Source: Schleiferiaceae bacterium (GTDB taxonomy: Bacteria > Bacteroidota > Bacteroidia > Flavobacteriales > Schleiferiaceae). From it: DNA of 46,239 nt. The translations under genes and the position numbers were made by a program. Location of the stretch: assembly GCA_022565875.1 (NCBI GenBank), contig JAIULY010000001.1:1-46239 (forward strand), in the 5' to 3' direction. Positions 26,751 through 35,140 of this stretch are shown here, in pieces (positions within the stretch are counted from its first letter, which is position 1; each line of letters starts with the position of its first letter). The notes below the pieces were generated by a model, which saw nothing but the letters and a program-made list of their open reading frames with translations, ran no database searches and was not told the DNA's origin.

Positions 26751-27632
26751 CTATTTATTAAAGTTGATGATTTTTTCGGAAACATATCCCATTCCCACAG
26801 CAATTTGGCTAACAACAAGCAATAGCGCAATTATATATGGTTTCCCACATCTATGTATGTTTTTATGTTTAAATGGGAAAAGAATCATTTTAAAATAGAA
26901 TCGTGCCTGAGGAAGCGACGCCGTTGTATTTGTGTGTTTTGCATTGATTTTCCGAAACGTCAGCGCTGCTTTTCCATACTTTTTGTGCAACCGATAAAAC
27001 TGTATAAACGACTGTTTGTGGAAATGATTGACTAGTATTTTATCACAAAACCTGTGGGTGAGCCCAGACCTATTTGCGCGCACGCCAAACTCTCGATCTT
27101 CGCCGGCGGCACTAGTAAATGTCTCATCAAACCCACCTAGCGCCCTAAAATCAGTTGCGTAAAGAGCTAAGTTATTGGATGTAAAAAAGGCATTTGAACT
27201 ACCTTCATTATAGGTATACAGAAAGTTGATCAATTGTTGGCTTGCCTCAGCACACAAATTGTTAATTAATGCATTTTGAACAGCTCCACCTAAAATATAC
27301 CCCTTTTTACTTTCGTTTAGTATGGTTTTCAACCAATTCTGATCTGGTTGGCAATCGTCATCTGTAAAAGCCAGCACCCTTCCTTGTGCAGCAAATGCGC
27401 CTTTGTTTCTTGCTCGACCGGGTCCACCATTTTTTGAAAGGTTGATAATTTGGATGGTAATGGGTAATTGGAAATCGTTTATTTGGAGAGTTGTTCCACC
27501 ATCATTGACAACAATCACTTCAAAATCCTTGGCTGAAATTGTTTGACATGCCAATGCAGACAGGCATTTTTTTAAAAGAGCTTGCCTATTATAAGTGGCA
27601 ATTACTACCGATACGTTATATTTGTCCCTCAT
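26751..27632 (-). CDS. Glycosyltransferase family 2
   Basis: A 293-aa GT-A protein. VSVVIATYNR opens the nucleotide-binding strand, VNDGG (42-46) and FTDDDCQPD (89-97, holding the DxD) bind the NDP-sugar and metal, and AAGEDREFG carries the catalytic-base region. A hydrophobic stretch near the C-terminus (YIIALLLVVSQIAVGMGYV) suggests membrane association. The ATG at 27632 is first in the five-gene operon with MBOAT, SGNH and two sulfotransferases. The gene is head-to-head with a GT-C-like gene only 17 bp away. Confidence 0.88.
   Translation of the reverse strand: MRDKYNVSVVIATYNRQALLKKCLSALACQTISAKDFEVIVVNDGGTTLQINDFQLPITIQIINLSKNGGPGRARNKGAFAAQGRVLAFTDDDCQPDQNWLKTILNESKKGYILGGAVQNALINNLCAEASQQLINFLYTYNEGSSNAFFTSNNLALYATDFRALGGFDETFTSAAGEDREFGVRANRSGLTHRFCDKILVNHFHKQSFIQFYRLHKKYGKAALTFRKINAKHTNTTASLPQARFYFKMILFPFKHKNIHRCGKPYIIALLLVVSQIAVGMGYVSEKIINFNK
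27617..27624 (+). promoter_or_regulatory. -7 box (TATATTTG) for the GT-C-like gene
   Basis: An exact TAnnTTTG box 25 nt before the ATG at 27650, predicting a start near 27631. It lies inside the first codons of the divergent GT2 gene. No convincing -33 element is visible. Confidence 0.45.
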
Positions 27633-27649
27633 TTGTTGCTTCTGGAGCT

Positions 27650-29377
27650 ATGCCCCTATTTTCAAACTTAGTTGGTTTTCTTTCCGCTCTTTTTTGTCTG
27701 CTAGGCGCTTTTTCACTTGGCTCGCAGATTACTAAAATTGTATGGGACAAACATACATCGTTTCACTTTTCTTTTGTGGTGGGTCTAGGAATTGTTTATT
27801 GTAGCGTCTTTTTTTTATTTCCAGTGCCCTTCATCTATATAGGTTGGTTGCTTGTCGCAGTGTTTTTTTTGTCGATTGTTACATCAGCACCCAAAATTAT
27901 TAAATTTGGAGAGAAGGCCTTCGCTACGAATAGGTGGCTGTGGTTGCTTGTTCTTCTTTTACTTGGCCCACTTGTATTTAGGGTTTTATCACCGCCAACG
28001 AGTTTTGATGGGATGAGTTTCTATATCCCAAATGTTATTTGGATTAGTCAGAATGGGTTGAGCTTCAATGATCACCTACCGCAGTACTCAACCATGCCAT
28101 TGTTGACGGAGTTTTATTTTGCAATTAATTATAAACTCGGCGGAATTCAAGCTATTCGGTTTTCGGATGTGCTTTTTTCTTTGTTGCTGTTGGATGTTCT
28201 TTTTAAAATCGGCAAAAGCTTCAACAATAAATTCTTTTCGACACTTTTTATAGCTGTTAACTTGATTGCGCCGGGTTGCATCATATATGTTTTTGGGACG
28301 GGTAAAGTTGATACGCTGGGTTTTTATTTGGCGGCATTGGGTAGCTACAATCTGTTTTGTAAATGGCACCCTATGCGAGCCTTCTTTTATTTTTCTGTAG
28401 CACTTGGTGTAAAGTACACCTTGTGGGTTGTTTTATTAGGGCCATTGGCAGGTTTAGCCATAGTAGTGCTCCTCAAAACTTTTTTCCCTTGGCAAAGGAA
28501 GGTGTGGGTGTTGTGTTTGCCACTACTTTTTGCAGGGCCAGTTTTAGTTAAGAATTATTTTCAGGTAAACAATCCCTTGGCTCCGTTATTACTTAATGGT
28601 AAAGAAACTCGTTATGTAGGTTCGCATGGCGAGTTACCTAAGTCGAAAGTAACGGAGATTTCTAGTAAAGCTCTTGGAGGCTTGAGCATTGGAAAAGATT
28701 TGAAATTGCCAATTCCAAACTTAAATACTTTGGGTATCTTCTTTTTTGTTTTCTTTTTGTGTTTATTTATCTTTTTAAAAAAGGATAGGGCATTTTTAAG
28801 AGACATCCTTTTTTTAAGTCTTTTCGTAGTGTTTTGGTTGTGTCTTTTTGGGAAAACTGCCCAACCACTTCGGTTTTATTGGCCGATTTTCTTAGTGTCA
28901 ATTATGTTAGGCTTTAAATGGATATCTGTAATGTTAAGCCGAAAGACCTTTAGTTCAAGAGGCTGGTTTTATGAGCTTTGTGTTGTGCTTGTTTGGATTG
29001 TGTTAGGTGGTTTTTTCTGGGCAAAACATGGTAATTGGTTGCCAATATACATTGCTTCACAAAGCTTGTCCATGCCAGAATGGTATCACAAATACAACAG
29101 AAATCATTATGCTATTAGTGCTGCAATAGCAAAAGACAACATACCTATTCACACCATCTGTTTTGAAGAAAGGGTGGCTCTTGGTTTTTTTTCTTTAGAG
29201 GATTGGAAGTACATACCCGATCCACAAGCGTTTGTCGAGCGTAAATCTTGTTCACCAGAGAAACAATGTAAACTAATATCCAAAGGGCGCGAATCAAAGC
29301 TAGATTCTTCAAAAGAAAAAGTAATTTATCAATATGGTGAATTTGTGCTTCTTCAGAAACATACCGCAAGGTATTAA
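27650..29377 (+). CDS. Polytopic membrane protein, GT-C glycosyltransferase-like
   Basis: A 575-aa protein with roughly 11-13 hydrophobic segments. The first loop after the early helices reads LSPPTSFDGMSFYIPNV, an acidic residue followed by an aromatic-rich stretch as in the catalytic loop of ArnT/PMT-type GT-C enzymes. Such proteins use polyprenyl-phosphate sugars on the outer face of the inner membrane. The C-terminal 120 residues form a soluble, Lys/Cys-containing domain. The ATG at 27650 follows a TGGAG sequence; an in-frame earlier start would lie within the divergent gene. It could instead be a polymerase (Wzy-like), which the locus otherwise lacks. The assignment is by architecture only. 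Confidence 0.65.
   Translation: MPLFSNLVGFLSALFCLLGAFSLGSQITKIVWDKHTSFHFSFVVGLGIVYCSVFFLFPVPFIYIGWLLVAVFFLSIVTSAPKIIKFGEKAFATNRWLWLLVLLLLGPLVFRVLSPPTSFDGMSFYIPNVIWISQNGLSFNDHLPQYSTMPLLTEFYFAINYKLGGIQAIRFSDVLFSLLLLDVLFKIGKSFNNKFFSTLFIAVNLIAPGCIIYVFGTGKVDTLGFYLAALGSYNLFCKWHPMRAFFYFSVALGVKYTLWVVLLGPLAGLAIVVLLKTFFPWQRKVWVLCLPLLFAGPVLVKNYFQVNNPLAPLLLNGKETRYVGSHGELPKSKVTEISSKALGGLSIGKDLKLPIPNLNTLGIFFFVFFLCLFIFLKKDRAFLRDILFLSLFVVFWLCLFGKTAQPLRFYWPIFLVSIMLGFKWISVMLSRKTFSSRGWFYELCVVLVWIVLGGFFWAKHGNWLPIYIASQSLSMPEWYHKYNRNHYAISAAIAKDNIPIHTICFEERVALGFFSLEDWKYIPDPQAFVERKSCSPEKQCKLISKGRESKLDSSKEKVIYQYGEFVLLQKHTARY
27663..27670 (-). promoter_or_regulatory. -7 box (TAAGTTTG) for the GT2-MBOAT-sulfotransferase operon
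   Basis: An exact TAnnTTTG box on the minus strand, 30 nt before the GT2 ATG at 27632, predicting a start near 27657. It lies inside the first codons of the divergent GT-C-like gene. The -33 element is weak. Confidence 0.42.
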
Positions 29378-29730
29378 TCGTTGAGTTGGTTAATTTCCTT
29401 CCTGATGTGAGATTCTATATTTTCTACATGTGTGCCTTTAGGGAATTGAAGATCAAAAAGCCCATTGTATTCGGATAAAACCTCTTTTCGATACTTCTGC
29501 TTCAGGGTTTTAATGTTGTGTTCATTGCCAGTTTTATTCTTTAATTCGGAAACGAGTTTTTCCTCCAGACGGATGTATGCATATAAAAATTTTCGTTGAT
29601 TAATTAAGAGTGCTTTTAGTTTGTTGCGCTTTATGTTGTGCAGAATTACTGTCAAAATCAGCAAAACTACTAATGCTAAAATTACTGTTAAAAACGCTTT
29701 TAGCAGAAATCCACCCTTTAGAATTATCAT
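29374..29730 (-). CDS. Small single-pass membrane protein with charged coiled-coil-like tail
   Basis: A 118-aa protein I do not recognise. It has one N-terminal membrane segment (about 9-30, Val/Leu/Ile-rich) followed by a Lys/Glu-rich, mostly helical tail that may form a coiled coil (about 36-85), facing the cytoplasm by the positive-inside rule. Its stop codon overlaps that of the convergent GT-C-like gene by four bases. A consensus promoter lies directly upstream, which supports it as a real gene. No function is proposed. Confidence 0.6.
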   Translation of the reverse strand: MIILKGGFLLKAFLTVILALVVLLILTVILHNIKRNKLKALLINQRKFLYAYIRLEEKLVSELKNKTGNEHNIKTLKQKYRKEVLSEYNGLFDLQFPKGTHVENIESHIRKEINQLND

Positions 29731-29754
29731 TTTTGTGTGTTTTTATATTTATGC

Positions 29755-29786
29755 CAAAAATAGACCAATCAATTGTTCCACTCAAA
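29755..29786 (-). promoter_or_regulatory. Consensus promoter for the 118-aa membrane protein
   Basis: On the minus strand TTTG (29786-29783) is followed after 20 nt by TATTTTTG (29762-29755), an exact -33/-7 Bacteroidota pair. The predicted start near 29749 gives a leader of about 19 nt. Confidence 0.62.
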
Positions 29787-30066
29787 TGCATGTCAAAGAA
29801 ATTTTTTCGCCAACACCTGAAAGTATGGTTATTCGGTTGTCTTTTCAGGATTAATTTCTCTAAAAGTGTACATCCCATCTGGCTGCTAGATCTTTGATTT
29901 TGTGTTTATGGACTTGTATCTTGTTTCGTATGTTTATATCTTTGGTGTTGTGAATTTAGTTCTCGGTTTTGTTAAAGGATATTCTACTTCAGATGCTCAA
30001 ACACTTTGTTTATCCAATATTTTGGTCGCTTTATACAAATTAAGCAGCATGTGATTTTCAAGCTAT
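29787..30066. other. Gene-free stretch between divergent transcripts
   Basis: About 280 bp between the promoters of the 118-aa and 1001-aa genes. Short open frames here have no start-site support and no recognisable sequence. I see no RNA gene or clear repeat. Confidence 0.5.
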
Positions 30067-30088
30067 TATCTTTGAAAAAAATTCAAAG
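30067..30088 (+). promoter_or_regulatory. -7 box overlapped by an inverted repeat, before the 1001-aa gene
   Basis: TATCTTTG (30067-30074) fits TAnnTTTG and lies 17 nt before the ATG at 30092. CTTTGAA (30070-30076) and TTCAAAG (30082-30088) form a perfect 7-bp dyad around AAAAA, covering the box and predicted start, as an operator or leader hairpin might. Confidence 0.45.
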
Positions 30089-30091
30089 ATT

Positions 30092-33000
30092 ATGAAACAC
30101 TATTTTATTCTATTTTGGATGTTAGTCATAGGAACTAGCATACATGCAACTGGGCCATGTCCTGTAGCCGTGGAGCCCTATCAATTGATTAGTCGTGACG
30201 GTACAACAACTTACGAAATATCTGAATTAAGTCATCTTATTTGGGTTTCGGAAAACTCTTCAGCCTGGACGGAGTTGTCCATTATTTTTATAAAAAATAA
30301 TATAAACATGTTTCCCACGCGAGAGTGTAATAATGGTGAGGGGTTTCAACCTATAGGGAATATATCCGAACCTTTTAAAGGGAGAATTTTGTCTGATGGC
30401 GGAACCTTTGAGCTTTCCAATTTGGTAATCAATCGCCCTTCCGAAGACAATATTGGCCTCATTGGTGTTTGCGAAGATTGTCAAGTAAATAACTTAGTTA
30501 TTTCAGACGCCAGTATTACCGGGGGCAATCATGTAAGCGCTTTAATTGGGTCTGCTATTTTTAATCATGACCGTATCTTTTTAGATCTTGCTTTGAGTAA
30601 ATTTAGTATAGTTACAGGAAAGAACAATGTAGGTGGTTTTTTTGGGAGTATTTCTGGTTCTCCTAGCGCTATATCTTTTGATTTAATTATCAATTCTGGT
30701 ATTGTGCGTGTCGTGGGTGATAATTCATCTGAAGATTTCTATGTGGGCGGTATTTCTGGTAGACATAACACGGAGGCACCCGTTGTCGTTCCTGATGGCT
30801 ATGGAAGCGCATCTGGAAACTTGTTTTTTGAACGCGTTATAAATAACGGAACTGTTGTGGTGGATGTTAAATCTGCAAGTTCAATTTATGCGGGTGGGCT
30901 TTTTTCTATTGTTACACCTCTTACAGAAGTTAATATTGCTTATTCGTTTACAGATCTGCTGATTGTGCGAAGCGGTAAGAATCCAAATCTTTTTGCTGGT
31001 GGATTTACCGGACTTTTAGAAGGTAGTGTATCCAATTCTTACTCTGCTGGAATAATTGCCCATGGCGGGTTAGTGTCGGAAAATGTAGGGACGTTTTTTG
31101 GCGCGGCTTCGGTTGGTGCTACTAAGGATCTTAATAATTTTTGGGATGTAAATGTCAATGATTTAGGTACAGATACAATTGCAGATTTTAAAGGTGTATC
31201 GACGAGCGATTTTAAATCAGATGACATTTTACTGGGAACAGGGTTTTTTGTTTATGATCTCAACTTTGACTATCCAATAATTTCATCTTTTGCCATTTTT
31301 GAACAACTTGATAAAGCTTTGCCAAACTACTGGACAGGTGCTACAGGCAATAATATTTTAGATCCAAACAATTGGACATTTGATCCTCCTGGGGTTTTAG
31401 GTTCTCCGTCTTTATCTTCTGCAAATCTCTTTGTTATTCCAAAAGGGATTTCAAACTACCCTATATATGAAAGATTTACAGATATTAACATGAATAACTT
31501 GTATGTAGAGGAAGGAGCTAACATTCATACTCACCCTATTAGTTTGACCGAAATAAATTCATACTTAATGGTTGCAGGTGACTTCGTCCTTGCTTCAGAT
31601 ACTGTAATACTTACGGGCTCTGGTGGTCCTGGTGACGGACCCCCATTGGGAGACGGTCCTCCTTTAGGTGGAGATGGCCCCCCTCTAGGAGGTGAAGGTC
31701 CTGGAGAAGGTGATTTAACGCCCATTCGACCAGATATTGAAACCTCAGCGACAGCACAGTTAGAAGTATTTGAGGGTGTGGCAGGTGAAATTACTGTTGA
31801 ATCTTACCTCAATGTTCCTACTTCTTTTCATCCGCGTTTTGGAACAAGAAGACGCTTTATGCTTTCGTCTACGGTACTCAATGCAAAATTTACGGACTTT
31901 GCAGTTGACGCTCCTATAAACCGTTTTGACGTTCAAAACTTTGATGTAACAAACCCAGAACTGGGCGATTGGATTCCTGATGTTAATGCAACACTCAATA
32001 GAGGTGAAGGATATGTGTTTTTTGTTGGAAACAATGTAAATATTCCAAAAGAAAGTATTTTAACTGGTCCTGGAAAAATATCCCTTAAGGGAGAGATATG
32101 TTTTGAAGATTTTGAATTCCCTCTAGTTAATCTAACCTCTGTCAACCCAGCGATTCCAAATGGATTTAATCTTTTGGGCAACCCCTACACGTTAAATTAT
32201 GATTGGTCGAGTCAGTATTTTAATGAATCAGATCCTGATTATACCCCTACAGTATATATCTGGAAACAGCCCGGTTTTGCCACTTATAACGCAAATTTAG
32301 AATCTGGAACAGATGATTTCGATGGGAATATTGCTGTTGGTCAGGCATTTGGTGTAATTGCGAATACACCGAACCCCAAAAATTTCAGGTTTAATAGATT
32401 AAACACCAATGCGTTCGTAATAGCTCCCATTCGTAAAACAACTGCAGATGGATTACGATTAAGCGTGACTCAAGAAAGTGTTAGCTTTTCAGATGAACTA
32501 TACTTAGGATTTGATTCGAGAGCCACAGAGTATTTTGATATCGAGTTGGATGCGCTGAAATTATTCAATGAGGAAGATTTTGTGAGTTTTTACTCTTTTT
32601 CTGGAGAAGATCGTTTGGCGCTTAACAGTTACGGAAGCCAAGGAGTTAGTTCTGTACGGTTGGGGCTAGCAGGTATGGCTGATGGCGAAGTGGGCAATAT
32701 CACGGCGAAAATGGACGACCTTGTTTCTTTTGAAACAGCTATTTTAGAAGATAAGTTGGTCAACCGATTTATTGATTTGAAGAAAGAAAACTATGAATTT
32801 GTTTTTAAAGCATCTGTTGCGGATGATAGATTTGTAGTGCATTTTGCTAAAAATCAAGATGAGGCAGCGGCATTTATTTCAAAAGACTGGTATATTTACA
32901 CGAATGCGAATGGTGTATATGTTAACTTCGATTCTCGTTTTGTTGGCCAAAGCGTTCAAATTAGCAATAGTTTAGGACAAGTTGTTAGCTATTTTAAAGT

Positions 33001-33097
33001 TGAACAGGAGGTGACTCAAATTTTGCAAGATGCTGGTTCTGGTTTTTACCTTGTTCGTTTAGTAGATTCAGGTGAAACATTAAAAGTAATTAAATAA
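30092..33097 (+). CDS. Large T9SS-type secreted surface protein with GLUG-like region and Gly/Pro linker
   Basis: A 1001-aa exported protein with a signal peptide (MKHYFILFWMLVIGTSIHA). The N-terminal 400 residues contain repeated Ile/Gly-rich segments (NIGLIGVCEDC, NNVGGFFGSISG, VGGISGRHN, AGGFTGLLEG) like the GLUG repeats of adhesins. YWTGATGNN and DPNNW follow. A low-complexity linker at about 509-540 repeats DGPPLG. The last 80 residues form a T9SS type A sorting domain: KDWYIYTNANGVYVNF, VQISNSLGQVV, SGFYLVRLVDSGETLKVIK. The protein is probably exported by the Por system and anchored at the surface as an adhesin. It is a single-gene transcript ended by a strong terminator. Confidence 0.82.
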   Translation: MKHYFILFWMLVIGTSIHATGPCPVAVEPYQLISRDGTTTYEISELSHLIWVSENSSAWTELSIIFIKNNINMFPTRECNNGEGFQPIGNISEPFKGRILSDGGTFELSNLVINRPSEDNIGLIGVCEDCQVNNLVISDASITGGNHVSALIGSAIFNHDRIFLDLALSKFSIVTGKNNVGGFFGSISGSPSAISFDLIINSGIVRVVGDNSSEDFYVGGISGRHNTEAPVVVPDGYGSASGNLFFERVINNGTVVVDVKSASSIYAGGLFSIVTPLTEVNIAYSFTDLLIVRSGKNPNLFAGGFTGLLEGSVSNSYSAGIIAHGGLVSENVGTFFGAASVGATKDLNNFWDVNVNDLGTDTIADFKGVSTSDFKSDDILLGTGFFVYDLNFDYPIISSFAIFEQLDKALPNYWTGATGNNILDPNNWTFDPPGVLGSPSLSSANLFVIPKGISNYPIYERFTDINMNNLYVEEGANIHTHPISLTEINSYLMVAGDFVLASDTVILTGSGGPGDGPPLGDGPPLGGDGPPLGGEGPGEGDLTPIRPDIETSATAQLEVFEGVAGEITVESYLNVPTSFHPRFGTRRRFMLSSTVLNAKFTDFAVDAPINRFDVQNFDVTNPELGDWIPDVNATLNRGEGYVFFVGNNVNIPKESILTGPGKISLKGEICFEDFEFPLVNLTSVNPAIPNGFNLLGNPYTLNYDWSSQYFNESDPDYTPTVYIWKQPGFATYNANLESGTDDFDGNIAVGQAFGVIANTPNPKNFRFNRLNTNAFVIAPIRKTTADGLRLSVTQESVSFSDELYLGFDSRATEYFDIELDALKLFNEEDFVSFYSFSGEDRLALNSYGSQGVSSVRLGLAGMADGEVGNITAKMDDLVSFETAILEDKLVNRFIDLKKENYEFVFKASVADDRFVVHFAKNQDEAAAFISKDWYIYTNANGVYVNFDSRFVGQSVQISNSLGQVVSYFKVEQEVTQILQDAGSGFYLVRLVDSGETLKVIK

Positions 33098-33117
33098 TAT
33101 CTAAATAGAATTGCTAG

Positions 33118-33150
33118 AAAAAGCCGCTCCTCCTAGGAGCGGCTTTTTTT
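33118..33150 (+). terminator. Strong intrinsic terminator after the 1001-aa gene
   Basis: A 14-bp perfect stem (33118-33131 with 33135-33148; core GCCGCTCCT/AGGAGCGGC), a 3-nt loop and a run of T residues to 33150. The A-rich left arm makes it potentially bidirectional. Confidence 0.93.
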
Positions 33151-33489
33151 CTGCCAAACCTCAATTCTTGGCCTAAGACCAACGTTATTGTCATGTTTTT
33201 AGGGTGTTGTAAATCGTTGTTTTGCATTTTTTTAGTAGTATTAAGATTCATCATGTCTCTACCCCGTTTATGCATTCTTTTACCACAAGCTTTGTATTTG
33301 GCATGTTGCTGATTATATGACGAGTCTGTTTCAATAATATGTTTTAACCAAGTGATGAAGTATTGTCAACTATTTTTTACAAGTTCTTAGCTTCCAATTT
33401 TTGGTAGGGATTAAAATTACTTAGAAATGATAATACCCCCGAATACCTTTAAAAGCCAGAACAATAAGCTAAATATATCTCTATGACTA
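33151..33489. other. Gene-free stretch before the repeat array
   Basis: About 340 bp with no credible gene on either strand. A possible very degenerate unit of the downstream 60-bp array is seen near 33435-33480 (AATAAGC followed by AAATATA). Nothing else is recognised. Confidence 0.5.
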
Positions 33490-33820
33490 CAATGGCGCAA
33501 CCAAAATATAAAGCATTTGCAATAATCGTACATGCCGATTTACTTTTACGGCTATTTCCATAAATGTAAGGCATTTGGAAATAAGCGTATAAAATATTCA
33601 GAACACAACAACTACCTAGTAAATGTATGCGTCAGGACTTAAATTGCTGAAAGTGTGCGCGCTAAATTATACGGTTGTCTCCAAAATGTAATATCTTTGG
33701 AGATAAGTGTATATATCGTTGGGGTTATACGGATGTTTCCAAAAATATAAGGCTTTTGGAAGTAAGCACGTGTCAAATTACCGTTGCTCTGACAGCTAGT
33801 TCATGTAAGAACAACAGCAC
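33490..33820. repeat. Degenerate tandem array, about 60-bp period, with hairpin core
   Basis: Units resemble TTAYACGG, then TTTCCA, AAATGTAAGGC, TTTGGAAATAAG and GTATA. Dyad centres fall near 33508, 33568, 33690 and 33749, with a decayed unit near 33629, so spacing is 58-61 bp. The arms are TATTTCC/GGAAATA (33553-33583), TCTCCAAA/TTTGGAGA (33678-33703) and TTCCAAAA/TTTTGGAA (33737-33761). The T-to-C change in one arm is matched by A-to-G in the other, so pairing is kept. A further decayed unit may follow to about 33820. The region contains no gene. Confidence 0.7.
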
Positions 33821-33941
33821 CTGAATGTGTTTGCACCTCCTAAAATAAGTGATGCCAAACGAAAACAAAAAAATTTAACACCGTTAATATAGTCTCCTCT
33901 TTTTATCGTTTTTTCGCAGTAAATACTTGCGTCCGTCATTC

Positions 33942-35057
33942 ATGATGATTTCAATACTTTTTTTATCGATTGCAGCCCTATATTCGATAGGAATTACGGC
34001 CTTAATCGGCGCGTGGACAAAAAATGAACGTTCCACAAAGCCTGTTACCTTGCTACCCTTTTCGGTTGTCATCCCGTTTAGAAACGAAGCTGAACAACTA
34101 GAGAATACTATTGCCGGGCTAACACAGCTAAACTATCCTCCAAATATGTTTGAAATCGTTTTTATTGATGACCACTCGACAGACCAAAGCATTGAAATAC
34201 TTACCCGTCACATACCTAGTTTAAGAAAATTATGCGCTAATGTGCTTGTCATATCAAATGCTGGGGTGGGCAAAAAAATAGCCTTACACACAGGAATATA
34301 TGCTGCAAATTATGATAGAATCATAACGCTAGACGCAGACATTATTGCTCCATCTGAACTCTTGAACTCTTACAATGCTTGCTTTCAGCAAAAAGGGGTG
34401 CAATTTGTTGCGGGTGCTGTAGTAACACGTGGGTCTTCAAGCTTCTTAAATAATTTTCAACAACTTGATTTCTTGAGTTTGGTCGGTTCAGGTGGTAGTC
34501 TTATCCACTTGGGCTTGCCAGTTATGTGCAATGGTGCGAATCTTGCGTTCACGAAATCAGGCTATTTAGCTGTTGGAGGCCATCAATCTCATGCAACTAT
34601 CGCCTCTGGTGACGATGTGTTTCTTTTACACGCTTTCGCTAAAAAGTTTTCCCCCGATTGTATCACCTTTATGGCTACTCCCCCTGTTTTAGCAGAAGCC
34701 CCAACAACCTGGCGTGCTTTTTTTAACCAACGGTTGCGGTGGGCAGGGAAAGCCGTGCACTACTCATCTTTTCCAGCAATTACCACTAGCGTCCTCATCT
34801 TTGTAGCGGCTATATTACTTGTTTTAAGTCCAATTGCTCTATTTTTTGGAGCCATTACTGGGGCCACCTTTTCAACCCTATGGCTGCTTAAATGCATTCC
34901 TGATTACTTTTTCTTAAAGAAGATAGCTACAACTTATAGCTTGCAAATTAATAACTATTGGGCGTCAGCGATTCTCCATCCTTTCTATATCGTTTTCACA
35001 GCCTTAGCTAGCTGGTTGATTCAAGTAAATTGGAAGGGCCGAAAAGCTCAAACCTAA
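33942..35057 (+). CDS. Membrane glycosyltransferase family 2 (processive type)
   Basis: A 371-aa protein from the ATG at 33942. A membrane helix (about 3-25) precedes a GT-A domain with FIDDHSTDQS (74-83), LDADI (130-134), SGDDVFL (222-228) and QRLRW (263-267), the D, DxD, D and QxxRW set of processive or inner-membrane GT2 enzymes. Two more membrane segments lie at the C-terminus (about 280-320). It resembles hyaluronan/PNAG synthase-like or Bacteroidota GT2 proteins of unknown product. A TTG five codons upstream is a less likely start. The gene ends 83 bp before the YfhO-like gene, which has its own promoter box. Confidence 0.85.
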   Translation: MMISILFLSIAALYSIGITALIGAWTKNERSTKPVTLLPFSVVIPFRNEAEQLENTIAGLTQLNYPPNMFEIVFIDDHSTDQSIEILTRHIPSLRKLCANVLVISNAGVGKKIALHTGIYAANYDRIITLDADIIAPSELLNSYNACFQQKGVQFVAGAVVTRGSSSFLNNFQQLDFLSLVGSGGSLIHLGLPVMCNGANLAFTKSGYLAVGGHQSHATIASGDDVFLLHAFAKKFSPDCITFMATPPVLAEAPTTWRAFFNQRLRWAGKAVHYSSFPAITTSVLIFVAAILLVLSPIALFFGAITGATFSTLWLLKCIPDYFFLKKIATTYSLQINNYWASAILHPFYIVFTALASWLIQVNWKGRKAQT

Positions 35058-35092
35058 AAAAAATTAGCTTTCTAAATCCCCGTTTGTTTCCC

Positions 35093-35100
35093 TACTTTTG
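35093..35100 (+). promoter_or_regulatory. -7 box (TACTTTTG) before the YfhO-like gene
   Basis: An exact TAnnTTTG box 40 nt before the ATG at 35141, with TTTC about 20 nt upstream as a weak -33 element. It has the same 8-mer as the box before greA. Confidence 0.48.
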
Positions 35101-35140
35101 CTTTTTAAAGAACGTCCTGGAACGCACACAAAACTTTTTT

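Noticed and set aside
29600-29897. Overlapping 77-95-aa open frames in the region around the 118-aa gene
   Set aside because: Several frames on both strands overlap each other; only the 118-aa minus-strand gene has a consensus promoter and a plausible membrane helix.
31531-31725. Proline-rich minus-strand open frame
   Set aside because: It is the reverse complement of the Gly/Pro linker in the 1001-aa gene; the composition is a by-product of that repeat.
33490-33820. CRISPR array
   Set aside because: Similarity runs across most of each 60-bp unit and decays gradually; there are no identical repeats separated by unique spacers and no cas genes nearby.
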